A DNA stretch of 64,000 nt from contig NZ_CP161805.1 of assembly GCF_040801785.1 (NCBI RefSeq), positions 2,728,001 through 2,792,000 on the forward strand, given 5' to 3'. The stretch's first letter is position 1; every line of letters begins with the position of its first letter. The position numbers were made by a program, and so were the translations under genes. The notes below the pieces were generated by a model that was not told the origin of the DNA, searched no databases, and saw only the letters and a program-made list of their open reading frames with translations. This document shows, piece by piece, positions 19,958 to 28,877 of this stretch. The stretch comes from Sulfitobacter sp. LCG007 (GTDB lineage Bacteria; Pseudomonadota; Alphaproteobacteria; Rhodobacterales; Rhodobacteraceae).

Positions 19958-22900
19958 CGACCCTCGCCGTCTGGCGCTGCTTTCCGCCGCGGAAGACGCG
20001 GGTGACGATCATGAAGAAGAGCGGCACGTATATCACGCCGAGGATGGTCGCCGACAGCGTGCCGCCGAGAACGCCCGATCCGATGGCGTTGCGTCCCCCG
20101 GAACCGGCACCGCTCGACAGGACCAGCGGCAGCACGCCCAGCGAGAAGGCCATCGAGGTCATGATGATCGGGCGGAAGCGTTCACGCGCGGCATGGACGA
20201 CCGCATCGACAACGCGCTCGCCAGCCTCATAGCGCTCGCGGGCGAATTCCACGATCAGAATGGCGTTCTTGCCGGTCAGCCCGATGACGGTCAGCAGGCC
20301 GACCTGGAAGAACACGCCGTTCTCGAAGCTGCCCACCCAGGCCCCGAGCAGGGCACCGAGCACGCCGATGGGCATGGCGAGCATGGCTGCGAACGGGATC
20401 GACCAGCTTTCATAAAGCGCCGCAAGGGCGAGGAAGACCGCGCCGAGCGAGAGCGCGTAGAGCAGCGGCGCCTGGCTTCCGGATTGCTGTTCCTCGAGCG
20501 AGAGGCCAGTCCAGGCGATGTCGAACCCGGTGCCAAGCTGCCCGGCGAGCCGTTCCATCTCGGCCATCGCGTCGCCGGTCGAGACGCCGGGCGCCGGGCT
20601 CCCCTGGATCTGCACAGCCGGAATGCCGTTGTAGCGATAGAGCCCCTGGGCGCCATAGGTCCATTGCCCCAGGGCGAAGTTGGAGAAGGGGACAAGCCCG
20701 CCGTTCGCGTTGCGCACGCGCCACTTGTCGATATCGGTCGGAACCGAGCGTGCATCCTGCTCGCCCTGGATATAGACGCGCTTGATCCTCCCCTGGTCGA
20801 TGAAGTCGTTCACGTAATTGCCCGCCCAGGCGACAGAGAGCAGGTTGCCGACGTCTGCCGGGGACACGCCCATTGCGCCGGCTTTCCGCCAGTCGATGTC
20901 GAGGTTGTACTGCGCGGCGTCCTCGAGCCCGTTGGGGCGGGCGGAGGCGATGAGTTCGCTTTGCGCCGCCATCCCCAGAAGCTGGTTGCGCGCGGCGATG
21001 AGCTGTTCATGGGTCTGGCCATCCCTGGCCTGGAGGTAGAAGTCGAAACCCGAGACGTTGCCGAGCTCGATCACCGACGGGGGAACGATCGGGAAGACAA
21101 GGGCATCCCGGATGCCCATGAAGGCCCCGAAGGCGCGCCCCGCCAGCGCCTGCACGCTCAGCGCCGGGCTCTCGCGTTCCTCCCAGTCCTTGAGCTGGAC
21201 GAAGGCCAGGCCGGTGTTCTGTCCCGATCCGGCGAAGCTGAAGCCCACCACGCCGAAGAGCGAGTTCACGGTCTCGGTCTCCTGGGTGAGGTAGTAGTCC
21301 TCGACCTGCTCGAGAACGGCGAGCGTGCGCTCGGCCGTGGCTCCGGTGGGTCCCTGGATCAGGGTGAAGAGGATGCCCTGGTCCTCATCGGGCAGAAAGC
21401 CCGTGGGTGTGCGCAGGAAGAGAAGCGCCATGCCTGCGGCAAGCGCGAGGTAGATCAGGAACATCCGGACCGGCCGCTTGACCGTCCAGGCGACGGTATT
21501 GCCATAGCCGCGCAGAAGCGAGCCGAAGCCCCGGTTGAAAAGCCCGAACGGGCCGCGTGTCTTGCCGTGATTGCCGGATTTGAGCAGCGAGGCGCAGAGC
21601 GCCGGGGTCAGGGTCAGGGCAACGACGACCGAAAGCGCCATGGCCGAGACGATGGTGATGGCGAACTGCTGGTAGATCACGCCGGTCGAGCCCGGGAAGA
21701 AGGCCATCGGCACGAAGACCGCCGAGAGCACGATGGCGATGCCGACCAGCGCGCCGGTGATCTGGCCCATGGACTTGTGTGTCGCCGCACGGGGATCCAG
21801 CCCCTCCTGCTCCATGATGCGCTCGACGTTCTCGACCACCACGATCGCATCGTCCACCAGAAGGCCGATGGCCAGCACCATGGCGAGCATGGTGAGCGTG
21901 TTGATGGTGAAGCCGAAGGCCGCGAGCACGCCGAAGGTGCCCAGCAGGACGATCGGAACGGCGAGGGTCGGGATCAGCGTGGCCCGCAGGTTCTGCAGGA
22001 AGAGGTACATCACGAGGAAGACCAGCACGATGGCCTCGATGAGTGTCTTGATCACCTCCTCGATCGAGATCGTCACGAAGGGCGTGGTGTCGTAGGGAAT
22101 GACGTAGCTGACGCCTTCGGGGAAGAAGCGCGCGAACTCTTCCATGCGCTCCTTCACCCGCTCGGCCGTGTCGAGCGAATTCGCCCCGGTCGCAAGACTT
22201 ATGGCCATCCCCGAGGCCGGGCGCCCGTTGAAGCGGGCGATGGTCGCGTAGTTCTCGGCGCCGATCTCGACACGGGCGACGTCGTCCAGCAGGACCAGAC
22301 CGCCGTCTGTTTCCGCGCGCAGAACGATCTGGCGGAAATCCTCGGGCGTGCTGAGCAGCGATTGCGCCGTGATCGTGGCATTCAGCTGCTGGCCCTCGAC
22401 CGCCGGGCGGTCGCCGAAGGAGCCGGCCGAAATCTGCGCGTTCTGAGCGGACACGGACGAGACAACGTCCGTGGGGGTAAGTTCGTAGGCCGCGAGCTTC
22501 GAGGGATCCAGCCAGATCCGCATCGCGTACTTTCCGCCGAAGACCTGCACCGAACCGACCCCCTCGATCCGGCTGAGCTCATCGACCAGATTGGTGATCA
22601 TGTAATCGGCGAGGTCGACGTCCTCGAGCCGGCCGTCCTCGGAAATCAGGCCGATCACCATCAGGAAGCCCGCCGAGGACTTCTCGACCTGGATGCCCTG
22701 GCGCTGGACCGTCTCGGGCAGCAGCGTGGTCGCCTGGCTCAGCTTGTTCTGGACCTGGACCTGGGCGATGTCGATATCCGTGCCGGTATTGAAGGTCAGG
22801 GTGATCTGCGCACTGCCGTTCGAGGTCGAGGAGGACGAGAAGTACCGCAGATCGTCCAGGCCGGTCATCTGCTGCTCGATGATCTGGGTCACGGTATTGG

Positions 22901-23072
22901 CAACGGTTTCCGCGGAGGCGCCGGGATAGCTGGCGTTGACCGAAACCGAGGGGGGTGCGATCTCGGGATACTGCGCGACGGGAAGCGCGGTGATCGCGAG
23001 TATGCCGATCGCCATGGTGAAGATCGAGATCACCCAGGCGAAGACCGGTCGGTCGATGAAGAAATGCGCCAT
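19944..23072 (-). CDS. RND efflux pump inner-membrane transporter (AcrB/HAE1 family)
   Basis: This complete 1042-residue hydrophobe/amphiphile efflux transporter is of AcrB length. It starts with FFIDRPVFAWVISIFTMAIG, has the proton-relay helix LLVDDAIVVVENVERIM (the paired Asp) near residue 405 and a lysine in GLTGKNAILIVEFA near 935. Two large periplasmic loops separate the membrane halves. It would work with the membrane-fusion protein encoded 24 bases upstream and an outer-membrane channel of the TolC type, which is not encoded here. No local regulator is adjacent. From 22336 upward its N-terminal part is also present at 34878-35614 because of the tandem repeat. Confidence 0.95.
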   Translation of the reverse strand: MAHFFIDRPVFAWVISIFTMAIGILAITALPVAQYPEIAPPSVSVNASYPGASAETVANTVTQIIEQQMTGLDDLRYFSSSSTSNGSAQITLTFNTGTDIDIAQVQVQNKLSQATTLLPETVQRQGIQVEKSSAGFLMVIGLISEDGRLEDVDLADYMITNLVDELSRIEGVGSVQVFGGKYAMRIWLDPSKLAAYELTPTDVVSSVSAQNAQISAGSFGDRPAVEGQQLNATITAQSLLSTPEDFRQIVLRAETDGGLVLLDDVARVEIGAENYATIARFNGRPASGMAISLATGANSLDTAERVKERMEEFARFFPEGVSYVIPYDTTPFVTISIEEVIKTLIEAIVLVFLVMYLFLQNLRATLIPTLAVPIVLLGTFGVLAAFGFTINTLTMLAMVLAIGLLVDDAIVVVENVERIMEQEGLDPRAATHKSMGQITGALVGIAIVLSAVFVPMAFFPGSTGVIYQQFAITIVSAMALSVVVALTLTPALCASLLKSGNHGKTRGPFGLFNRGFGSLLRGYGNTVAWTVKRPVRMFLIYLALAAGMALLFLRTPTGFLPDEDQGILFTLIQGPTGATAERTLAVLEQVEDYYLTQETETVNSLFGVVGFSFAGSGQNTGLAFVQLKDWEERESPALSVQALAGRAFGAFMGIRDALVFPIVPPSVIELGNVSGFDFYLQARDGQTHEQLIAARNQLLGMAAQSELIASARPNGLEDAAQYNLDIDWRKAGAMGVSPADVGNLLSVAWAGNYVNDFIDQGRIKRVYIQGEQDARSVPTDIDKWRVRNANGGLVPFSNFALGQWTYGAQGLYRYNGIPAVQIQGSPAPGVSTGDAMAEMERLAGQLGTGFDIAWTGLSLEEQQSGSQAPLLYALSLGAVFLALAALYESWSIPFAAMLAMPIGVLGALLGAWVGSFENGVFFQVGLLTVIGLTGKNAILIVEFARERYEAGERVVDAVVHAARERFRPIIMTSMAFSLGVLPLVLSSGAGSGGRNAIGSGVLGGTLSATILGVIYVPLFFMIVTRVFRGGKQRQTARVEEKA

Positions 23073-23096
23073 ACGATCAGGTCCCTTTCGCGCGGA

Positions 23097-24233
23097 TCAC
23101 TCGCCTGCGGTTGGAGTCGGGGATTGCAGTTCCGGGGCGACCGTCGCGCCCGGGCCGGTCTTCTGGAACCCGGCGATCACGACTCTGTCGGACGCCGAAA
23201 GCCCTTCGGAGACCACCCAGTCGGAACCGAGATCCTGCAGCACCGTCAGGGGGCGTTCCTCGACGACATTGTCGCCGTTGACCACCCATGCCACCGGACG
23301 CCCGCGCCTGTCGCGGGTCACGCCTTCCTGCGGCACGAGGAAGACGTTCTCGGCATCCTTGATCGGGACTTCGACCTGAACATACATACCCGGAAGCAAC
23401 AGCTTGTCTTCGTTTGGAAATTCGAGACGCAGGGTGATCACGCCGGTCTGGGGATGGACATGCGGTTCTGCCGCGGTGAGCCGGCCGGTCCCTTCATAGT
23501 CGCTGCCGTCCGCCAGGGTGAGGCGCACCGTATCGTCGCGGATCCTTCGCACCTCGCCCTCCTCGCCGCGCCGCCAGCGCAGCAGGTCGGCAGCCGACTG
23601 GGTGACGTCCACATAAACCGGATCGAGATTGCGGATCACCGCGAGCGGGTCGGCCTGGCTCGCGGTCACGAGCGCGCCGGGGCTGAATTGCGCCAGACCG
23701 ATCTCGCCCGACAGCCGCGCCCTTATGGTGGTCCGATCGAGCTCGATCTCGGCGGCGCGCAGCGCCGCGTTGGCCACGGCAAGTGCCGCCTTGGCGGATT
23801 CGAGGTTGCTGTTGGCCTCGTCGAGCGACTGTTCGCTGGCCACGTTGCGCTGCTGGAGGGCGATCAGGCGGTTAGCCTCGGTCTGCATCCGGTCCCGCTC
23901 GACAGTCGCCTGTTCGACACTGGCCTTCGCCTGCGCGACACTGGCGGCATAGCTTGCATCGTCGATGCGAAAGAGCACGTCGCCCTCCTCGACATGCGCG
24001 CCTTCCGTGAAAAGCCGTTCGGTGATGATCCCGTTGACCTGCGGACGCACCTCGGCCTCTGCCGAGGCGGCGACCCGGCCCGGCAGGGTGCTGCTGAGCG
24101 TCACGGCCTGGGGCTGCACCTCGATCACGGTAACGGGGGACGGCGGAGGTGCGTCCTGCGCGAACATCGGCCCGGCCCCCAGCAGCGCCGAAACGGCAAG
24201 CGCGGAAAATCTTGTTGTTCCGAAACGCGTCAT
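23097..24233 (-). CDS. RND efflux periplasmic adaptor (AcrA/MFP family), copy 1
   Basis: The membrane-fusion subunit has about 378 residues from ATG 24233, with a signal peptide (FSALAVSALLGAGPMFAQ). It has a lipoyl/barrel-sandwich region with PQVNGIITERLFTEGAHVEEGDVLFRI split around a helical hairpin (residues about 100-170, rich in Ala, Glu and Gln), then a beta-barrel and membrane-proximal domain (TGVITLRLEFPN, VPQEGVTRD). AAGGGG lies about 10 bases before ATG 24233; the ORF extension to 24359 lacks a signal-like start. It bridges the transporter encoded 24 bases downstream to an outer-membrane channel. The sequence is identical to 35639-36775. Confidence 0.92.
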   Translation of the reverse strand: MTRFGTTRFSALAVSALLGAGPMFAQDAPPPSPVTVIEVQPQAVTLSSTLPGRVAASAEAEVRPQVNGIITERLFTEGAHVEEGDVLFRIDDASYAASVAQAKASVEQATVERDRMQTEANRLIALQQRNVASEQSLDEANSNLESAKAALAVANAALRAAEIELDRTTIRARLSGEIGLAQFSPGALVTASQADPLAVIRNLDPVYVDVTQSAADLLRWRRGEEGEVRRIRDDTVRLTLADGSDYEGTGRLTAAEPHVHPQTGVITLRLEFPNEDKLLLPGMYVQVEVPIKDAENVFLVPQEGVTRDRRGRPVAWVVNGDNVVEERPLTVLQDLGSDWVVSEGLSASDRVVIAGFQKTGPGATVAPELQSPTPTAGE

Positions 24234-24437
24234 CGTCTTTGCCCCTTGTTCCGAATACAGGCGGGGGCGCTGAGCACCCCCGGAAGTTCTGGCCATTCGA
24301 TACTCTGCAAAAGCTGGCAAAGACCAGCCGCAATCACACACAATCCTGTAATGGTGCACAAGATCTTAATCCGCGCACGTTTCTGCGCCGCGATGCACGG
24401 GTTCAGCTGACGTGCGCCGATCCGGTACCGCGACAGA

Positions 24438-25217
24438 TCAGACGGTGCGCAGCATGCCGCCATCGACATGGTAGACCGAGCCCAGACTGTAGGCGGCCCG
24501 GGGCGAACAGAGAAAGACACAGAAATCCGCAAGCTCGTCGACGGTCCCGAACCGGCGGATATCGGCGTGTTCGTCAGCCACTTCCTGAAGGTAGGTTTCC
24601 CAATCGTCGCCGCGCAGTTCGCGCGCCGTGTTTTCCCAGTCCGGCGTCCGGATCAGGCCGGGGTTGACAGTGTTCACGCGGATGTTGCGCTTGATCATCT
24701 CGGTCGACAGGCATTTCGAGAACATCATCAGGGCAGCCTTGGTGACGTTGTAGATCGGCTCGTACCAGAGCGGCTGAACGGCACAGATCGAAGCGTTCAT
24801 CAGCATCGCACCCCCGCCCTTGCCATCCATCTGCAACGCCAGCCCGCGCGAAAGCCGCACGGCCGCCATGACGTGGAGATTCCAGTAGTCCATCCACTTT
24901 TCGTCAGTCGCATCCGCCACCGTCTCGTTCGAGCCGGTGCCGGCGTTCGATACGAAGATGTCGGCGCCGCCGAAATCCCCGGCGGCGTCCACGACATAGT
25001 CGCATCCCTCGGCGGTCGAGACATCCGCGGCCACGGAGAGGCAGCGCACCCGATACTTCGCGCTGATCTCGCGCGCGGCACGCTCGATATCGGCGTCGGT
25101 GCGGGAATTGATGACGAGATTGGCTCCTTCGCGCGCAAAGGCGCAGGCGATGCCGAACCCTATGCCTTTCGACGCGCCGGTAATGACGGCCAGCTTGCCC
25201 TTGAGCTCGAGATCCAC
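24438..25217 (-). CDS. Short-chain dehydrogenase/reductase, copy 1
   Basis: This 259-residue classical SDR has a cofactor site TGASKGIGFGIACAFA near residue 13, the SNAGTGSNE segment near 91, a catalytic serine in LMNASICAVQ near 140 and YNVTK near 157. It ends in a typical GSVYHVDGG. The start codon is GTG with AGGAGGG about 8 bases upstream. It is monocistronic between the efflux operon and the ion channel gene. The substrate is unknown. The protein is identical to 36980-37759. Confidence 0.88.
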   Translation of the reverse strand: MDLELKGKLAVITGASKGIGFGIACAFAREGANLVINSRTDADIERAAREISAKYRVRCLSVAADVSTAEGCDYVVDAAGDFGGADIFVSNAGTGSNETVADATDEKWMDYWNLHVMAAVRLSRGLALQMDGKGGGAMLMNASICAVQPLWYEPIYNVTKAALMMFSKCLSTEMIKRNIRVNTVNPGLIRTPDWENTARELRGDDWETYLQEVADEHADIRRFGTVDELADFCVFLCSPRAAYSLGSVYHVDGGMLRTV

Positions 25218-25294
25218 CGGTCCGACCCTCCTGTCGCCTCGCGATGGCGCAGGCTAGACCGGATGGCGCAGCGGCGACAATCCGGGATTGTATC

Positions 25295-26056
25295 TCAGAC
25301 CACGCCTTCCGTCTCGATATGGATCGTCGCGCCGCAATGCTTGCAGTGCACCGCGTCCGCATCGTGCAGCAAGAGACCGCAGGTCGCGCACTCCTGGCGC
25401 ACCTTGTTGGGCCGGATCAGCACCTGGAGCAGACGCAGGAAGAGCGTGACGCCGAAGATCATCACCGCCACCGACATCATCCGGCCCCATGTTCCGGTGA
25501 GGGTGATATCCCCGAAACCCGTCGTGGTCAGGGTCGTGACCGTGAAGTAGAGCGCGTCGGCATAGTTCGAGATATCCGGATTGACCGCCTCCTGCGTCGC
25601 GTAGATGAGACCCGTCATGATGAAAAGGAACACGACCAGGTTGATGCCGGCCAGCACGACCTCCTCGTTGTCGCGGAAGAACGGGAAGTCCTTTCTGAGG
25701 CGCTCCATCAGCTGGTAGGTGTGCAGCAGCCGAAGCGTGCGCATGACCCGCAGAAATCCCAGCCCCTCGCCTGCGATGGGAGCCAGAAAGGACAGCACGG
25801 CGACAAGGTCGGTCCATGTCGACAGCCTCAGCAGGATGCGCCCGCGCTCGTATTCGAACGTCATCCTCAGCAGGAAGTCGGCCAGGATCAGAACCCCGAA
25901 TACGACGTCAACGCTTTCGATCCAGGGCGCCCGTTCGATGAAGGAGGTGGCGACGACGAAGGCGATCGTCACAAGATCGAAGGCCAGCAAACCGTAGCGG
26001 AAACGATGCGCCCGTGGGGTATCGTCCAGATAGAGCGATCTGAGTGTCTCAAGCAA
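25295..26056 (-). CDS. Voltage-gated-type potassium channel with C-terminal zinc ribbon, copy 1
   Basis: This 253-residue six-helix ion channel subunit has an S4-like segment LRVMRTLRLLHTYQLMERLR near 105-125 and a pore loop with TTLTTTGFGDITL near 175. The TTGFGD filter is a variant of the TVGYGD potassium signature. After S6 comes a short cytoplasmic tail with a two-CxxC zinc ribbon, CATCGLLLHDADAVHCKHCG. The only start-type codon before an upstream stop is TTG 26056, so it is used here. Potassium selectivity is inferred from the filter. The protein is identical to 37837-38598. Confidence 0.85.
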   Translation of the reverse strand: MLETLRSLYLDDTPRAHRFRYGLLAFDLVTIAFVVATSFIERAPWIESVDVVFGVLILADFLLRMTFEYERGRILLRLSTWTDLVAVLSFLAPIAGEGLGFLRVMRTLRLLHTYQLMERLRKDFPFFRDNEEVVLAGINLVVFLFIMTGLIYATQEAVNPDISNYADALYFTVTTLTTTGFGDITLTGTWGRMMSVAVMIFGVTLFLRLLQVLIRPNKVRQECATCGLLLHDADAVHCKHCGATIHIETEGVV

Positions 26057-26142
26057 GGCGCTGCCCCGTCTGCGTTATCCGCGCCATACTGCACGGGGGG
26101 CCACTCATTGACCAGATGTGGCAGACCGTGCCTGAGGTCGCG

Positions 26143-27027
26143 TCAGGCGCTGTCCTTTCGAGCCGCCTCCGAGGGCAATGGTCCGGTGAAGGGGCCAAGA
26201 CAGCTCGAGCGGTGCGACACCTGAAAGACGTGGTTGTAAAGCTGCGCCACCCACTGCTTGCCTTCCATCGTCTGCTCCAGATGCCCCAAGGCCGGTCCGA
26301 TGAGCGGCTGCACCTGCGACCAGAAGAAATTGGGAAACTGCTCCATCAGGTCCATCGGGCTGCGGTAGCCCAGCTTCGACGCCATGCCCGTCTCGACGAA
26401 CTCATGATATAGCCCGTTGATCTTGCGGTGATAGAAGGGGTCCGCAAGCTGGCCGATCAGGTCCGCCGCCCGCACCAGCGCGGGCTCGCTTTCGGTGCAA
26501 TGGTAGGCGGGATCGTCCGGCACCGGAAAGCGCGTGTACTCGATGGCCGCGCTGATCCGGTCCTGGTCAATCTGGGCCGAGTCGGAAAAGCGCTGCACGG
26601 CGTAAAGCTTGCCCCGGTCGATGTGGTACGGCGCGAGATAGGCGTCCGATGCGCCCCGTGGCGGGCAGATGCGGTCGCCGGCTTCGTTGATGACGACCTC
26701 GTTCTCGGTATCGCCTTCGCAGATGTCGCGCAGGTAGCCGATGTCATGTACGAGAAGGGCAACGATGAAATGCAGCCAGTCCTCGGGCTGGATCGCCCGC
26801 GTCACCAGCCGGCCACGCACGATCTGCTGGCCGACGAGCGTGACCATCATCGTGTGCTCGGCGTTGTGGTAGAGCGCGTCGGAATTTCCCAGCCGCTCGA
26901 GCATCATCCTCGCGCAGCCGCTGATGAACGCCGCATACTCGGCTTTTCGCCCCGAGAAGTACTCGAGGTACGTCTCGGCAAGATGGTCCCCGAATTCCGC
27001 AGCCACGACGGCGGTGGGGTTGAACAT
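26143..27027 (-). CDS. HD-domain metal-dependent phosphohydrolase, copy 1
   Basis: This 294-residue protein has the HD-type metal site: DALYHNAEHTMMVTLVGQQI near residue 50 (His and His) and LLVHDIGYLRDICEGD near 90 (the HD pair), with further conserved Asp and His in the helical core. Proteins of this kind cleave phosphate bonds in nucleotides or cyclic nucleotides. No partner cyclase or receiver domain is attached. It is monocistronic on the minus strand between the ion channel and the transglycosylase genes. Its substrate is unknown. The protein is identical to 38685-39569. Confidence 0.83.
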   Translation of the reverse strand: MFNPTAVVAAEFGDHLAETYLEYFSGRKAEYAAFISGCARMMLERLGNSDALYHNAEHTMMVTLVGQQIVRGRLVTRAIQPEDWLHFIVALLVHDIGYLRDICEGDTENEVVINEAGDRICPPRGASDAYLAPYHIDRGKLYAVQRFSDSAQIDQDRISAAIEYTRFPVPDDPAYHCTESEPALVRAADLIGQLADPFYHRKINGLYHEFVETGMASKLGYRSPMDLMEQFPNFFWSQVQPLIGPALGHLEQTMEGKQWVAQLYNHVFQVSHRSSCLGPFTGPLPSEAARKDSA

Positions 27028-27122
27028 GCGACTATACCTTGAGACCGGAATGCCAGCTCATGCTAGCACAACCCAAGGTACCTGCAAAGCAGCGGAAGGC
27101 ACCCGCCGGCCGTGAACGGCAG

Positions 27123-28337
27123 CTACCTGAGCCGGTTCAGCAGATCGAGCGAAGGCTCGCCGGTGACAGGCAGTCCCACGCTCTGCTGATAGGCCGAAAT
27201 CGCCGTGGTGGTGTTGGATCCGATCACCCCGTCGGTGCCCTGTGTGTCGAAACCCCTCGCGGTGAGGCGCTCCTGAAGGGCGCGCCGGTCGGCGATGGTC
27301 ATGCCCTTGGCGTCAGGCGGAAAGTCGCCATGGATCGCCGGACCCCCGGCGATGCGATCCGACAGGTGGCCCACGCCGATGACGTAGTTCACCGCGTTGT
27401 TGTAGCGCGAAATCGCCGTGAAGTTCTGGAAGATCATGAACGCCGGTCCGCTTCCGCCAGGACGTATGATCTCGGCGCTGCCGTAGTCGGGGATGCTGCC
27501 CCCCGCAGCCGGACGGACTCCAAGCGCGGCCCATTGGGACGGCGTGCGCCTGCCCGAAATGGCGACGCCCGAAGGCACGACGACCTCGACCCCCCAGGGC
27601 TGTCCCGCACGCCAGCCCGAGCGCGACAGGTAGGCCGCCGTCGAGGCCAGCGCGTCGGTCGGATCGTCCGACCAGATGTCGCGGCGCCCGTCACCGGTGA
27701 AGTCCACCGCGTAGGCCTCGAACGATGTCGGAATGAACTGGGTGTGCCCCATCGCGCCAGCCCAGCTGCCGGTCATGCGCTCGGGCGTGATGTCGCCGCG
27801 CTGGAGGATCCTCAAAGCCGCGACAAGCTGCTTTTCGAAGAAGGCGCCGCGCCGGCCGTCATAGGCAAGTGTCGAGGTGGCCGAGATCACCGGCACCGAC
27901 CCGCGCCGCTCTCCGTAACGGCTTTCGAGTCCCCAGACGGCGAGCACGACATCGCCGTCGACGCCATAGCGATTCTCGATGGCAGAAAGCGTGGAGGCGT
28001 AGCGCTGGCGGTTCGCGCGGCCTTTCGACACCCGCTCGGGCGAGGCCGCGATGGCCAGGTAGTCCTCGAGCGTGCGGGTGAATTCGGTCTGCGACCGGTC
28101 GCGCTCGATGACCTGCGGCAGGTAGCCGGCGTTGCGAAATGCGGCATCGAGCGTGGATTGCGAAATCCCCTGCGACGCCGCACGGCCCCGAAAGGACGCG
28201 ACCCAGGCATCGTATTGCGCATTGGGCACCGGCCGGTATTCCGGTTCGGACGCAACGGATGTGCTTGCGCCACCCCCGGAACATGCCGCCAGCAGACCTG
28301 CCGGAAGTGCGAATAAGACTGCCCGTCTCGAAATCAT
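27123..28337 (-). CDS. Lytic murein transglycosylase (MltB-like lipoprotein), copy 1
   Basis: The protein has about 404 residues from ATG 28337. It begins with a lipoprotein signal (RRAVLFALPAGLLAAC, lipobox LLAAC-S). The SLT_2/MltB catalytic domain shows VWGLESRYGERRG (catalytic Glu) near 130 and GAMGHTQFIPTSFEAYAVDF near 200. A C-terminal peptidoglycan-binding domain follows (LQERLTARGFDTQGTDGVIG). It cleaves glycan strands of peptidoglycan from the outer membrane. A GGAGAG site precedes the chosen ATG; the extra 22 codons upstream have no signal. The gene diverges from the DksA-type gene. The protein is identical to 39665-40879. Confidence 0.92.
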   Translation of the reverse strand: MISRRAVLFALPAGLLAACSGGGASTSVASEPEYRPVPNAQYDAWVASFRGRAASQGISQSTLDAAFRNAGYLPQVIERDRSQTEFTRTLEDYLAIAASPERVSKGRANRQRYASTLSAIENRYGVDGDVVLAVWGLESRYGERRGSVPVISATSTLAYDGRRGAFFEKQLVAALRILQRGDITPERMTGSWAGAMGHTQFIPTSFEAYAVDFTGDGRRDIWSDDPTDALASTAAYLSRSGWRAGQPWGVEVVVPSGVAISGRRTPSQWAALGVRPAAGGSIPDYGSAEIIRPGGSGPAFMIFQNFTAISRYNNAVNYVIGVGHLSDRIAGGPAIHGDFPPDAKGMTIADRRALQERLTARGFDTQGTDGVIGSNTTTAISAYQQSVGLPVTGEPSLDLLNRLR

Positions 28338-28488
28338 TGCCTTGCTCTCCTGCACCAATGGCCCGGCAGTTGGTCCGCCGTGATCCTCCCCGCAGAGTTG
28401 CATGCTTCCCGGCGCGCCGCAACTGGCGGCCGGGGCTTGCCGGGATGCGTTTCAGCGATACATCACGGATATCAAGAGGAGATTAGGG

Positions 28489-28758
28489 ATGGCCGGTGGC
28501 TGGGCGCGCGACGGCGCCGTGAACGAACAGATCGAAGCGTCGATCCAGGACGAACTCCGGCGGTTGAAGGCGCGGGGCCAGCCCGTCGGCGAGAGCAGGA
28601 CCCATTGCGCCGAGTGCGACGAGCCGATCCCCGAGGCCCGACGCAGGGCGCTGCCGGGCGTCAAGATCTGCATCGACTGCCAGCGCGAACGCGATGCCCG
28701 GCCGGTGGCGCGTGGTGGCATGAACAGGCGCGGATCCAAGGACAGCCAGCTCAAATAG
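28489..28758 (+). CDS. DksA/TraR-type C4 zinc finger protein, copy 1
   Basis: This 89-residue protein has one zinc finger, HCAECDEPIPEARRRALPGV followed by KICIDCQRERD (CxxC...CxxC), of the DksA/TraR YbiI subgroup. It lacks the long coiled-coil of true DksA, so direct control of RNA polymerase is uncertain. ATG 28489 has AGAGGAGATTAGG before it. It diverges from the transglycosylase gene and is followed by the BNR-repeat gene 120 bases later. The protein is identical to 41031-41300. Confidence 0.85.
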   Translation: MAGGWARDGAVNEQIEASIQDELRRLKARGQPVGESRTHCAECDEPIPEARRRALPGVKICIDCQRERDARPVARGGMNRRGSKDSQLK

Positions 28759-28877
28759 GCCCCCCTGGCCGCGCGGCCCGACGTCGCCTTCCCCCGCTTG
28801 CCCGAATCTCCCGACCGGCCCAATACTGGGGCGGGCGGCCCTCGCCGGGCCGGCGGGCGGGTGAGGAGTTTCCAGCC

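Noticed and set aside
20193..24410. Open frame of 1405 codons antisense to acrB/acrA, and a similar 701-codon frame at 34847-36952
   Set aside because: It is an antisense shadow of high-GC codon use. The sense strand has full RND and MFP family signatures, and the antisense product is low-complexity and rich in Arg, Gly, Asp and His.
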